Of a DNA stretch of 64,000 nt, positions 12,301-24,684 are shown in pieces (the first letter of the stretch is position 1; every line of letters begins with the position of its first letter). Under the pieces are notes generated by a model that ran no database searches, was not told where the DNA came from, and worked only from the letters and a program-made list of their open reading frames with translations. The stretch comes from Tribonema minus (Eukaryota > Sar > Xanthophyceae > Tribonematales > Tribonemataceae): the NCBI GenBank assembly GCA_017506865.1, contig JAFCMP010000445.1, positions 1,364,001 to 1,428,000 of the forward strand, written 5' to 3'. A program made the translations under genes and the position numbers.

Positions 12301-14989
12301 CAACAAGGTAACGCAGCGTGGCCTCGACAGGCGGTGCTGCATGAACAGGCTTGTTGCATTGATCTATGTCAAATGTGCGACATGTGGTGTGCAGGATGAA
12401 CTAGCTTGTGCAGAAGGTGGAGATATATGCAGATAATCATGCAGGCTGAGGGCTGCAAACGGTACCCATGTCACGGCGTGGCGCACCATGAGACCGGCTG
12501 TGTGAGATGGGCAGAACAGCTGCACTTCTTTTGTGCTGGGACACTGAGGGGGGGGGGGGCGGGGGACTCCAAGCATTGTTCTTGTTGCGCTCACTTCAAC
12601 TCACCTCCTGAGCAAAATCAAAGCTGCCAAACTTGGTCAGAATCACCAAGCAGTGTAGGGTGCTTCCAGATCTCCTGTAGGCTCCATTCAGCTGTTAAGC
12701 ATGACACAGAGTACAACATCATGATCCATGCTGCACAAATCACCTTTTTAAAAGTGTGCCATGATTTCTTTGATATCTTGCGATGGCACCGCTCTTGTTG
12801 ATACCCAATGGCTTGTAGGCAGTGCACATAGCTAGGGCATACTTCGAAGTAGGTCATTTGAATCCACCATTGCTCGGTGAATATATGCTTTCAACCAATT
12901 TTTAATTCTCACGAGGAGGGGTGCAGGCGCGTGGGCATCCACAATCTGGTGTCAGCCTCAGGCTGGTGTTGGTAATCCGCAAAGCGAAGCTCAATGCGCG
13001 ACCCTCAGCTTTGCAGGCCCTTTGACAATTCCATTTGCTTCCAAAGCACTTCAGCCATCAGAAGTTAACTTTCCTAAGCTGTTCATAGGCAAAGTCATGG
13101 GTGGCTTTTCTGGCGCCGCAAATTGTGCTGACAGTGTTGCTGCCCCATTCAGACATTTCTAGCTTCTGGTGCATGTCAGGATGCATAAGCGAAGCGCACT
13201 GTCTTAGCGATCACTCGAATCACATCAAACAGCAGTGGACGCAAACACACAACGTCACCAGGGAGGGAACCGCTTATGATATAGTAGCTTCAAGCGGCTT
13301 GTTATATCATAATTGGTGTCCGCTTCCTTGAGGGAAGTGCAGCAGTGTTACATAGCGCACAGTAACCTCACACTTGCTCGTTGCAAAAAAGTGAATGCGT
13401 CAGCATATTTGGCAACCACGATCCACAATTGCACCTGTTGCTTGTGCTTTACAGGCTACAGCAGGCGGCGCAGTGATTGTCCAGTATTATGACATACCCG
13501 GCAAACTGGTGTTCCGCAACAAAAAGACAACCTTCACTGATAATATCGCCACAGACCTCATCAAGGACTGTGCCAAGGAAACATACAACCCTGCCGGGTA
13601 TTACGCTCACAACTGTGAGATCAAGGCGCCACAGCTGCTAGGCAAAGCATCGGTAAGTGGGCTACCACATGAGTTTGAAGTGGATTGGTGTGTCACAGAC
13701 CAGACCTCTTTTGTTTCTTGCGCGCTTGGAGGCACTGATATTCTGAGTACTGGGGCTTGCAGCAAGCACACCGCAAAACTGGTAACTTAAGTCTACGTGT
13801 AGACATCTTTGAGCCCAGCCCGACTTTACTGCACCTCTGCAAGCTGTAATGGCATGATGCAGGCTGCAATTGTGCCAGCGCCTACTGCTGGATCCTACAT
13901 GGTGGATGAACCACATATCCACAATCATGCCCATCCTGCAGAATGCGGAGGTTGATCATGACATGAGCACCTTGAAGTTGTTGCAACCTGCCAGCACTAC
14001 ATGAATACCCTCGGTGCACAAAGGTCAATGGTTGCAGCCTGAGGTGCATGCAACTTCGTCCTTGCGGAACAGCTGGTGGTACAGTACTGCGCTTGAAATA
14101 GGGGAGGGGAGGGGGATAAAATGTGGCAGCAAGTGACTGATTCTGAGCGTATCCCTGGCAAAAGCGGTCACGGTGCAGACCTGCCTGTATGCAGGCGGCA
14201 GCAAACTGGACTGGACGGCATAGCCAACTTTTGAGATGCTGGGGCAACGGCACACCCAAGAAATAATGCTACGTTCAAACTGATCGCAGCTGTAAGGCAG
14301 CTGCGCTGTCGGTGTGCATGACCGCTGTTCACGAGCACAACCAGTGGAGGTGCAGATGCTTCATCATCGTGGTGCCATAGAACATCATCGCCAAGTATAG
14401 AAGATTCGAAGTTGGTACACGCTCGGTCGCCCGTGTGCATATATTAGTTGGCATAAATTTGTGGTGCCATGATTCCATCTCTGCCAGTGGTATGTTGCAG
14501 ATTGTTTGGAGTACCGTCTTGTGATCATGCTTGCGTATACTTCAAAGTATGCTTTATCTTGTACGCCATGGTGCATGTGCAACCTGGTAGAAGTAAGTTT
14601 CACATGAGTGACGTGTGCAAGAACGGTGAGGGCTCACATGAGCAGCTGTTGTAGTTATCTCTGTGAGACAGGGTACTAACGATGCTTACACGCATAGCTT
14701 CTGTGTTGGTGGTGTGGAAACCATACTCGAGTTCGCTCGTCTCTGCTTGCATATCAATGCGTGCTTGTGAGCTGCTTCCCACAACTGACCTGCAATACCC
14801 CTCAATCGCCTCTCATGTTTCTTCTGACAGGCCAACAGCTTGCTGCAACACGTTACCGACCGCATCAAGTTCACTTGTGCCGCTCCAATCGGAGGCAAGC
14901 CCAGTGACTACTTGGTCAGCGATTTCGACCAGAACATTTTCACTGGCCTGCTCTCCACGCAGCCCCCTACACCCCCCCAGTGTGCCTGA
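3325..14989 (+). CDS. Surface beta-helix repeat protein (polymorphic outer membrane protein-like), split gene, 5' end not found
   Basis: Probable secreted or surface parallel beta-helix protein. Exons read from the sequence: 3325-3710, 6021-6176, 7244-7342, 7688-7801, 8711-8791, 10169-10300, about 10820-10900 (acceptor unresolved), 12227-12307, 13455-13652 and 14831-14989 with a TGA stop. Most begin after CAG, end before GTGAG/GTAAG-type donors and are phase 0. Most carry one GG[AIF]-type module, for example NDGGAIYI, IGGAL, YGGAIAAF, VGGAIFAI, EGGAL, YVGGALAV and AGGAVIV, often followed by F..N.. motifs, as in Pmp/autotransporter beta-helix repeats. The last two exons form a Cys-containing C-terminal cap without GGA. 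The first exon needs one extra G in the GGGGGG run near 3564 to join its two open halves (see finding). No signal peptide or start codon was located, so the gene may be 5'-incomplete. Some small exons may have been missed, for example near 9002 and between 10300 and 10820. The family assignment rests on motif pattern only. Confidence 0.6.
4051..4315 (+). mobile_element. Mobile-element 3'-end remnant, copy 1 (forward)
   Basis: This is one of three copies of the same roughly 250-bp sequence. It encodes the C-terminus of an unknown protein (contains SLARELAERVMAYTRGAR and ends near SKLLGH) and then a non-coding tail ending ACAAGTCCATACGTA. It lies in the large intron between the first two listed exons of the beta-helix gene. 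With copy 2 it forms an inverted pair 450 bp apart. I do not recognise the protein family. Confidence 0.75.
4766..5005 (-). mobile_element. Mobile-element 3'-end remnant, copy 2 (inverted)
   Basis: Reverse-strand copy of the element at 4051-4315. Coding similarity runs on the minus strand and ends in a TAG just after GHSLD at 4847-4849. Upstream of the shared part (5006 to about 5190) this copy continues with an open, basic stretch (PRRRRGHFTHG...) and, further up, an acidic stretch interrupted by a TAG. It therefore keeps more of the ancestral ORF, but broken. Confidence 0.75.
10362..10411. repeat. Perfect 50-bp palindrome (24-bp arms, 2-base loop)
   Basis: The left arm 10362-10385 (ACAGCAAAAAGGGTACACGC...) is exactly complementary to 10388-10411, with an AA loop. 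The right part of the motif (TGTACCCTTTTT) is repeated once more at 10409-10420. It lies in an intron of the beta-helix gene and would form a strong hairpin in DNA or pre-mRNA. There is no coding sequence. Confidence 0.95.
11421..11481. repeat. G24 ... C21 homopolymer inverted pair
   Basis: A run of 24 G (11423-11446), twelve other bases (CATTGGCTGAAT), then a run of 21 C (11459-11479). The flanks GGA and TCC extend the pairing. The runs could form a long hairpin or G-quadruplexes, and exact run lengths may be unreliable in an assembly. It lies in an intron of the beta-helix gene. Confidence 0.9.
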
Positions 14990-17690
14990 GGTATACATTT
15001 TTTCACACTGGAGCAGCGCTTCAGGCTCTCCATTGCTCAGCAGCCAATTTTCAGTAGCAGATGCCAGTGGCCAGGCGGGGGGGGGCGGAAGCACACCATG
15101 GCATCACTGCACCCTGAAGGCCCGGGCCTAGTAGGTAGTACCTAATGCTTGTTGTTAGACTGCAAAACAGGTCTGCTCAACTTGAAGTTCAGCACTCCCC
15201 GCCGGCTGCTGGCGCAGCCCATGTGCTCCTTCCTTTTCACGTGTGACTATCACGGCTCTGCAGAGGTGCCGCACTCTTTGCGCAGAGGTGCATTCGTTCC
15301 ACACACGCTGCACATATGTCATCTTGAGTTTAACTGAGGTGGTGTTGCTATGCCGGCGCACGTACGAGCCATGGCATGCAGCATGACCAGTTTTGGCTTT
15401 GAAAAGCCTTTGCACGCCCAGGATGCATGCATGTCGCGCTACCGCGGTATTGTAACCTTCTAGGTATTCTTTTTGGCTTCAATATGTACGGTATCTGCAT
15501 ACATGGCCGTTTTTGTTGTTGCTGCAATATCTTGCTTGGAGATTCATTGCGTGCTGCCTGTTAGCTGCTGGGTTGCCTGCATTGAGAGCTGTCAATGTCC
15601 CATGTTTTCACCTTCATTGGGGACAGGGGCAAGCATTGCATTGCAATTACAGCCTGATCAAGCCAAAGGCTATAGCACACACACAGTCTGACTCACCTCA
15701 AACCTGCAAGCAGTAGAAAGGACGAATCAATACAAAACATGAGACGACTGGTTGCTCGCAGGTGCCTACCCTACATATGTTATAACGTGGACAAGGTTAA
15801 ATGAATGCTTAAGCATTTGAAAGCAGCAGCATGCGGTGCTGCATGCTGCTGCTGCTGCAGGCATGTTGCGCACCATAATATTCATACTATGCCAGTATCG
15901 CCACAGCCAGGGGCAGGTGATCGCAGCCCTCTAGGGCAGCTGCCGACAACTGCAGCGAACTTTGGATGTCCACCATGTGCTTGTGATGGCCTCTGTCAGG
16001 CAGAATTTGCAGTGCGGCGCCGCAGTGCACCGCAGAGCGGAGGCACTGACTCAGGAAATGGGCTGTGGGCTCGCAGTGATGAGCAGGGAGTTGCAGATGG
16101 AGGCATGCAATGTAGTGCATGCAGTGCGCGCCGCCGCGCTGGCGGGCAAGGCTGCGGCTGCAGCAAATCTTGCGGGAGGAGCATTGAATGAGGACCAGGT
16201 GAGGGGTGTGATAGTGCTTGCGGCGGCAGTCACAGCAGCGGCGGCGGCGGCAACAGACTGTCTCGCATCTGGCTGTGTGTGTCCACAGCGCATGCTCAGC
16301 TAGCTGCAGGCTACCACCTACTCTCAAATAGTACTGACACAGGCTGAGACTTGCAAGCCTGTGCACCACAGCTGCAATGGCGGCAGCAAAAACATTAACA
16401 TCAGTGGCGATGGCGACAACTCCAGAACTGGCGGCGTCAGCATTGATAGCAGCATCGCCGGCCGCGTGATTGCGTGCGTGGAGCAGCCGCAGGTGCGGCG
16501 CCGCACGCCGGTGTTGAGCTTCTTGAGAACCTCTAAGCATGCAAATGGCGCACACCCGGGCCGCCTCGAGCAGCTGCGAAGTAGAATCAAAATGCAACGG
16601 GCAGGGAAATTGTTCGCCAGCAGCATGTGCAGCACTTCTACTCTGTGGCGAGGGAACTTGGCTGCGCATGCGACCGACCGTGTTGTCCAGCTGTGTCTAC
16701 CGTAAGCCCTGTTTAGGACCTTCCTTGAAGATTCCCGTAGCTGGGTGCTGCTGCCTCGAGCATTCACGTACAGCATCGAGCATCGGCGTAGATGGTGGCA
16801 GGTGCGTTGTCGTTCCACACGCCGTGCACGCGGTGATCGATGAATGATCACGCGCACCTTTGTATCAAAATGATCGGAGCTGCATCACCCTAGATTACAC
16901 CATTTTCAAAGTCTGGCGCTGGAAAATGGAGGGCCCACCGGGAGCTGTGTGACCTGTGTCATCTCTTGCACTGCACATCATCTCTGCGGGCGGCAATGTT
17001 GAGGTCAATGATTATCACGCCACAAAACCGGCGTGATGAGGTTTTCGCCAAGTCATGCTTGTCGGTGCGCCCTGCAGACGAAACCCCCTGCTGTGGCAGT
17101 AATAGAGTGAGTCATGCGACCTGTCCTCGGCCGCCACCCTTCGGCTTGGTGGCGCCGCTTCGCTCCCTACTCCTGTGCACAAGGGAGCGGCCGAGTCCCG
17201 CTTATTGGTTGAACGCCGCCGAAACAGTTTGCAGCCGTGCAGGCTGGGAACAGCTTTGCTGCTGCTTGCATTGTGGTGAATAGCTGCAGCATCGCACAGC
17301 GCAAAGGCAGCACGCACCCAGCTCGCAAGTGCGACGCCACACAAGCGCAAACGCTACTCACGAACAGGCACCGGCTAACACTCGGGTGAGAGATTATGGT
17401 TATATCGATGTACCATGCAGGAGGTGTTTGCCGCACTCGCTGTCATCAACTACAGCAAGATGCAAACGCTTTCATAACAGCAAAAGACTTTGCAGCCTTG
17501 TAGGTCGCACATGTGCCCCATGCCGTGCGTAAATCTTTTGGTGGCGTATCCCCTGCCAGCAGGAAGAAGCTACAGCACGTTGATGAAGGTTCTCTACTGG
17601 GTCTCTGAAACACTCGTCGCTGTGTCTCTGCAGTGCTTCTGCAGCTGCTTAGCTCGCGTATTTCCTGACGTACTGCCTGCAGCCCTCACC
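14990..17690. other. Intergenic region between beta-helix gene and ABCG gene
   Basis: This region holds the 3' flank of the beta-helix gene and the 5' flank of the transporter. The only coding-like signal is around 15986-16303 (+), an Ala-rich frame (AAAAANLAGGALNEDQVRG..., then an Ala/Thr run). It overlaps equally long open frames on the other strand because the sequence is GC-rich and full of GCN triplets. No splice sites or homology support it, so I do not call a gene. A TGCTGCTGCTGC run at 15846-15859 is ordinary microsatellite. Confidence 0.4.
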
Positions 17691-20600
17691 ATGGCGGACG
17701 TGGAAGCAGGCGTGGAGCAGCCAGCCAGCACGCAGGATGTGCCTGTGCCCCAAGCTGCATCCTTGTCTGAGAAAATGACAAGTGCCGGTACCGGGTATGT
17801 TTTGGAAGCGCGTGATCTGACCTACAAGGTCAAGGTGAAGGTGGGCAAGGTGAGATGCACTTTTTTTAAATGGCACATGCAGCGGCCGGCGTGACTTGCA
17901 AGCTTTCAGCTGCTGCTGTGCCGATGGTGATAACTTTGCGCCGTTGAATTCAAGGCCACGCAACATAGCGCGCCACAAGGCAGGCAACTGGACATGGCGC
18001 CGTCCATATGCTGTACCAAGCATTCCGTGCGCTGTGCACAATTGTTGATCTCAGTGTCTTGCTTCACCTAGTCGTCTGCGATGCTGCCCGCACAAGTATG
18101 TGGGTCTGCGACGCCAGTCCATCAGAGCACTGATGCCAAGTTGCGGCATGCTCATGGATCCACTTGACGTGCCTAGCAGCACATTTGTGCGTACACGCAT
18201 GCTTGCAAATCAGTGGAGCACAATGCGGACACCCACGGCCCCGCTGCGAAATGCAATTGCTGCGTTCTGCGCAGGACATGCAAGAGAAAGTGATTGTGCA
18301 TCCCGTCAACTTCACCATCAAGCCAAGGCAGCTCATGGTGAGTGACACGCTTCACACTGGCATGCTGTACATTGAACGTAGCTGGACACAGTGCGAGCTA
18401 GCTGCGCTGTTGCTGATGACGTCGAGCAGTGTTGCATCCGGCAGTGGCGCAGTTTCTGCAAGGTGTTGCTCCGCTATGACTGTTGAGCCTCAATACCCAG
18501 AAGAAGCAAAGACTGTACCCAGGACTCATCAGAAATATCCTCAATTTACGCACGCTCTCAATGACGAGGCGCGCTCATGTGTCGTGCCTTGAGGTTGGCA
18601 TGCCATGGCCATCCCTGATTGTCAGATACCCTGCCGCATGCGTTTTGCCCCGCTTGACATCGTGGACACAGGTCGCACGCGAATGCATGCGTTTACGTTT
18701 TGTCAAAGTGTCATGTAAGAATCCTTGCCTCGTGTGCCGTTTTGCACAACCTATGTCATGCATGTCGTGCCGCAAGCCGTGTGCTGGGGTGACGTGCTCG
18801 CGCTCCGCACTAGCTCGACCAGCACGCATCCCTGCACAGCCATCTGCCACAAGCCATCATGAGTGCATACAATGCGGGCACGCCCCCGTTGCGTTCCCTC
18901 TCGCACCGAGCAGCGCAATTTTCAGTCTGTCAATGAGGGCAACACCTTTTGTGACTGACGATCGACGTGCCACATGGGCTGCCGTGCACCTGTGCCACTG
19001 TCAAACTGCCCCTCAATTGCTGGCACGCACTCACACACAACAATACCTCCCCGCTTGCACTGCGTACCAACCACTCAAGTGCTGCTTTGTGAGCATATGC
19101 GCAATTACTACATACCTGCAGATACCCACACGCTACGCCTAGCGCTGCGGTATGTATGCACCCGCACAATACCCCTGACCACCCGCAATACCTACCTACC
19201 CCACCGCAGGCCATCATGGGCGCGTCCGGCGCCGGCAAGTCCACGCTGCTCGACATCCTCGCGACGCGCATACCGCAGTCCTCAGTGGACGGAGAGTACC
19301 TCATGAACGACCAGCCGGTCTCGAGCACCTTCAAGCGCGTCTCGGGCTACGTCATGCAGGACGACGCGCTGTACCCGCTGCTCACCGTGCGCGAGACGCT
19401 GCAGGTGCGGTGAATTCATGATATAAATCATTCTTGTGAATGAATAGTGAATGACAGGCCTGGGTCGAGCACCTTCAAGCGCGTCTCGGGCTACGTCATG
19501 CAGGACGACGCGCTGTACCCGCTGCTCACCGTGCGCGGGACGCTGCAGGTGAGGGGGGAGGGGGGGGGGGGGGGTGATTTCATGACGTTAACCCATTTCG
19601 AGAATAAATGTTTCATGAATGACAGCCCCGTGTCAAGTGCATTCAAGCGCGGCTCACCGTGCATGAGACGCAGCAGTTGAGGGGAGAGGGGTAAATTCAT
19701 GACTTCAATCCTTCTCATGAATGAACAATTAGTGAATGACAGGCATGTGCCCCCGGCGCAAACTGCACGCCCAAAACATCAGGAAGAGTAACATAATGAC
19801 AACTCGACAACCCAACACACTGCCACTGCTGTCGCTCCACTTTGCGCATGCAGTACGCCGCGCTGCTGCGCATCCCCGGCTGGACAGTTCATGAATGAGT
19901 TTCAATGAACTACTGCCGGGCCCATGTCCCTGGCGCCAGTTGCCTACACCAAAGATCTGCAAGATTGAGATCAAACAATGAACCACATGGCCACTTTCTT
20001 TGTCGTTCCGTGAACGCAGTATGCCGCGCTGCTGCGCATCCCCGGCCTGGGCCGCGCGCAGAAGAAGGAGGTCGTTGAGGAAACGATCAAAGCGCTCAAG
20101 CTTAGTGCGTGCGCCAACACCATCGTGGGTGACGACCGGCACCGCGGTAAGCCCCTGACGGCAGCGGTTTCATAACGTAACTGTCTGTAACTGCAAACCA
20201 CGCTCAAGCTCAGCGCGTGCGCCAACACCATTGTGGGCGATGACCGGCACCGCGGTGAGCCCCTCACGGAGCGGTTTCATTGCATAGTAACTGTCTGTAA
20301 CTGTGTGTGTGTGAGAAGGGGGCAGTGGGCGAAGATTGGCGTGATGGTGAGGCTCTGACGGCAGCGGATTTATCGCGTGAAACTGTCTGGTTGTGAAATT
20401 GTATTGTGATTAAGGGGAGGGACATCGCCACCGCAGTGAGCCACCGACTGCAATGGTGTCTTTTGCGTGCAACTGTCTGTGTAGCTGTACGTGCTGTACG
20501 TGTGGATGTGCGCGCTCGAACCATCGCGGCTTGTCAGTGGCACTGCGAGCAGTTTCTGGGCGGCCAGCTGCATGTACGTGTACCTTCTCACCTTGCTTGC

Positions 20601-23600
20601 ACTTACTCGTGCGATGCGGCGTTGTGGTGCGATCAGCCAGGGCCGCCAAGCATACTCATCTACAAATGGAAGTTCAGATCCCGTCTCCGTGTTCCATATA
20701 CTTTGCTGTGGCTTGAGCTTGAACTCTGTCTTTCCCGTGCCTCGTGCAGGCGTGTCCGGTGGCGAGAAACGCAGAGTGTCCATCGGCGTGGATATCGTGC
20801 ACCAGGTAAACATCCAACTAGTGCACACTGACTGCTCGCATCGGCATGTACCTCCATGCCTTGAGTTGGGCAATGATTTGTGCGAGTGCCTGTCTGGCTG
20901 TGCGTATGCTGTGAGACAGTTTCTCAATGTGTAAAAGTCCAGAATATATTTCACACAGTCAGCTTTCAAGGCTTCATGATCTGTGCCTGCATCTGTGAGG
21001 AATCCAGTGAGGTCACCTCATGAACTACTCTTTGAGGACTGGTACTGTGCAACTCTGCTCTGAACATCTTTGAAAGATCGCACTAATGCATGCATCCGTT
21101 CATTCATGCCGTGTGTGCACACGTACATGCGGTTATGCATACTGCTTCATGCTATGTGTGGCGCGCGAACCGCGCGCCATCTGGTGTGCTCTGTGACAGA
21201 CAGTGGTGAAGACCACTATATTGCAGCACATGCGCAATGGATCAAAATCATCACAGTGGCGTGACCATGGCGTGTGCTGCTCGAACATACTCCAAAATGC
21301 AACAGCGCCAGGCCCTGCGCCAACACATCAATGCACGCTGTGAATGGCACAATTCTTCATATGTGCCTCCTGCTGCATCGCTGCTGCTGCTCTGTGCGCA
21401 TTGCCGCAGCCCAAAATCATCTTCCTTGATGAGGTGAGTAACTTGTGACTCTCTGACTGAGCACTGAGTATTCAAGTGTGAGCGGTTCTTCGAACCGAGT
21501 GTAACAGGGGGAATGCGCCCTTGGCCCCTGTGTGCTGGACCAATTGAATGCTAGTGCCCTATAATCTGTTAATTCTCAGTGCAGGCCTGTTCAGCATTAC
21601 GCACGTCCTGGTTTATCCTTGTAATGTACTCCAAAGTACAGGTCTGCTGCTCAGCACATGTACACATGGCATCGTGAAGGTGCTGCTCCTTGCCTTTTCT
21701 GTTTCTGGCGAGCCTTGGTGTGTAGCACCGACTGACCTGGCAAACAGCTAGGCACCACGAGCTTGGCAGTGATGCGCGATTGAGTCTTGCACTGACCCCC
21801 ACCCTCAACATCACATCATTTGCAGTGTACGGGTAGCATCATCAATTTCAACTTCAACGCCGCATGCACAACCGCAATCCACCGCTCGTCACATGCGATA
21901 CCTTTGTCCGCCGCCGACTCCCCCCCGCTGCGCAGCCCACGAGCGGCCTCGACAGCACCACCGCGCTGCAGATCGTGGAGACGCTGCGCGCGATCTGCCA
22001 GCGCGACCGCACCATCGCCGTGACCATCCACCAGCCGAGCTCGCGCGTGTTTGAGGTCTTTGACAAGGTCATGTTCATGTCCAAGGGGCACCTCGTGTAC
22101 AACGGGCCCCCTACGGGGCTTGGTGACCACCTACAGGTCATCTCCAAGGACCCGCTGCCCAAGGTGAGGTCGTGATTGAGGAAGGTGAAGTTGGGAGGGG
22201 GGTTGTTATCCAGGTTTGAAGTGGGTGTGTTTTGTCACCTGTAGGTCATCTCAAGGACGCGCTGCCCCAAGGTGAGGTTGTCATGAGGGAGTTGAAGTTG
22301 GGAGGGAGGTGGGATGGAAACGATTCAAAAGATAGGGGCGTGGTTTATATATTATCGAGGGGTTGGTTTGCAGAGGGGATGGAGTGGCGTCTTTGTCACC
22401 TGAAGGTCATCTCCAAGGACCCTCTGCCCAAGGTGAGGTTGTGATTGAGGGAGTTGAAGTTGGGGGGGGGGGTGGGGTTAAATTTTACTATCCAGGGTTG
22501 ACTGCAGTGGGGAGGGAGGGGTGTTTATCACCTGCAAGTCATCTCCAAGGACCCTTTGCCCAAGGTGAGGTTGTGGCCGGGGGTTGAAGTTGAGAGGAGG
22601 CTTGGTATGCTGACCACAGTGAGTCCTCTCTCAGGCATTGTCCCCCAATGAGTGCTCGAGCCAGAGGATTGTTGAGGGTCTGTTCCGCACGTCATGGTCT
22701 TCTAAGCGCTGCAGATGCTTGCTTTCAACTGGACAAGAGACTCGCGTGACCCCAGAATGTACCTCAACAGCGCTCAACCTCCCACCCGATGCTTGATGGC
22801 AGTCCTGTCCAAAGTTGTTGGTGTTGCCTCTCGCCCCAACAAGGGCCGAGCAAGAGCTACGTTGCAGATTTGTTGAGCCGGTGATGGCCTTCTGAGTGCT
22901 GCCGCTGCGTGCTCACAACTCTTCAAGAGACTGGCGTAACTCCAATCTGAACAGCGCTCCACGTCCCACCCGGTGCTTGAGATGGAAATGCTACGTACAT
23001 GGTGTCTGACGGAGTGCGACAATGGTATGGACAAGTCGCATCATAACATTTGACCGGACCCCTCCCCCCCCCCCCTCCCCCCGTATGTGCTGCCGCTGTT
23101 TAGTTTGCCAACCTCTCCGAGCTGTTCCTGGAGGTGGTGGACAAGTATGAGCGGGAGGGCAACGTCGAGCAGCTGGTGGAGCACCGCAAGGAGGCAAGTT
23201 CAACTTAAACTTCTTCAACTTGAACTTCAGAAGTTTTAACAATTACTGTCAATGTCAATGTCAGTTTGCTGTGTGCGGTGCTCGTGATGCCTATGTACAG
23301 CGGCAAGTTCAGTTTCTGTCAATGATTGAATATTCTCCACTTCAACATGCTGTTTTTGCTTTGTGATGGCAATGTACAAAGTTGCGATTTCAACAACCAA
23401 TTGAAGTCAGCACATGCAGCAGTTTCAATATGTGTGTCCTCGTGGGAGAGAAAGCATGAGCCTTTGGCCCCTCTCTCTGCATGTGATGATGCCATAAGTT
23501 GAAGCTCGTGCATGTACACCGTTGACTGTGCCATTTTCTTACCCTGTTCATGAATTGAAGTTCACAAGTTGAGGTGATGATGTGGCTGTCATTTGCAGGC

Positions 23601-24637
23601 GGAGCGCCAGCGGCAGCCCAGCGTCATGGATGGCTCCTCTTCGCACCAACCTGAGCCTGCCAGCTTTGCCAACGGGGTAAGAATTCTTAAGCCAATACAG
23701 GCCACTTGCCAATGGCAAGCGTACTACCTACAATGCCGTCGCGTGCCCGACGACCTTCTTACGCTAACGTAACGCTAGCCCTAGCCCTAGCCCTTGCCCT
23801 GAGATTAGGGTTAACACAAGCTTGAAAGAGCAAGCTGCGCGCCACAATTATGTTGCATTGACCCGCCAGGGTCGCTTGGTGATACTTCAAGGAAAGCCGT
23901 GCTGCAGCGGATGTGCGACACCATGAGACTTGAGTTCTACTTGCAACAGCTCCACGTGGTGTAGAGTACACACAATACTCGTTTACTACCAACACGCAGC
24001 GGAGATGTTCACAGGTGGATATACTTCTATGTACTTGGATGTACGGCCCCAAGTACTACATATGCACGTTGTATACTGAAGCATTGGTGTATACCAGTTG
24101 CACAAGTCACCAATTATTATGCCTCCAATGCCATGGCAGTCGTTGCCTGGTGTGCAACAGGACGATGACCTCGCACTTGTACATACACTATGTAGCACAT
24201 TGCTGGTTCCAGTCGTGTCACCTCCGCTGTCGCTCCATGGTGCAGGTTCAAAGTAGTCTGTGAACACCACACATAACTTGTCAGGACCGCAAATGAGGCG
24301 GTAAGAGCGATGCATATTGATGAGCGCGCACGTTCGCTGTCGAAATTGCAATCTATGTTATGTACTGCGGGAGTATACGGCTACCTGCGTAAACACCGCA
24401 TTGATCAAACCCACGCACATAAGGCATTGCTCAGTACACCCTTTGCTGATTGCCCCCACCCCCTCGCCCTACTTGGCAGCTACTGGCGGAGACCTCCATC
24501 CTGCTGCACCGCAACTTCAAGAACGTCATTCGCACGCCGGAGCTCTTCCTCGTCCGCCTCTTCACGGCCGTCATGACGGGCCTCATATTGGGCTCCGTCT
24601 ATTGGGACATTCCGGTGAGCGCTGCTGCCGCCGCCGC

Positions 24638-24684
<47 letters not shown>

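Noticed and set aside
15887..16669. 260-codon minus-strand ORF and overlapping Ala-rich frames
   Set aside because: Cys/His/Arg-rich shadow composition, competing frames on both strands, and no motif or splice context.
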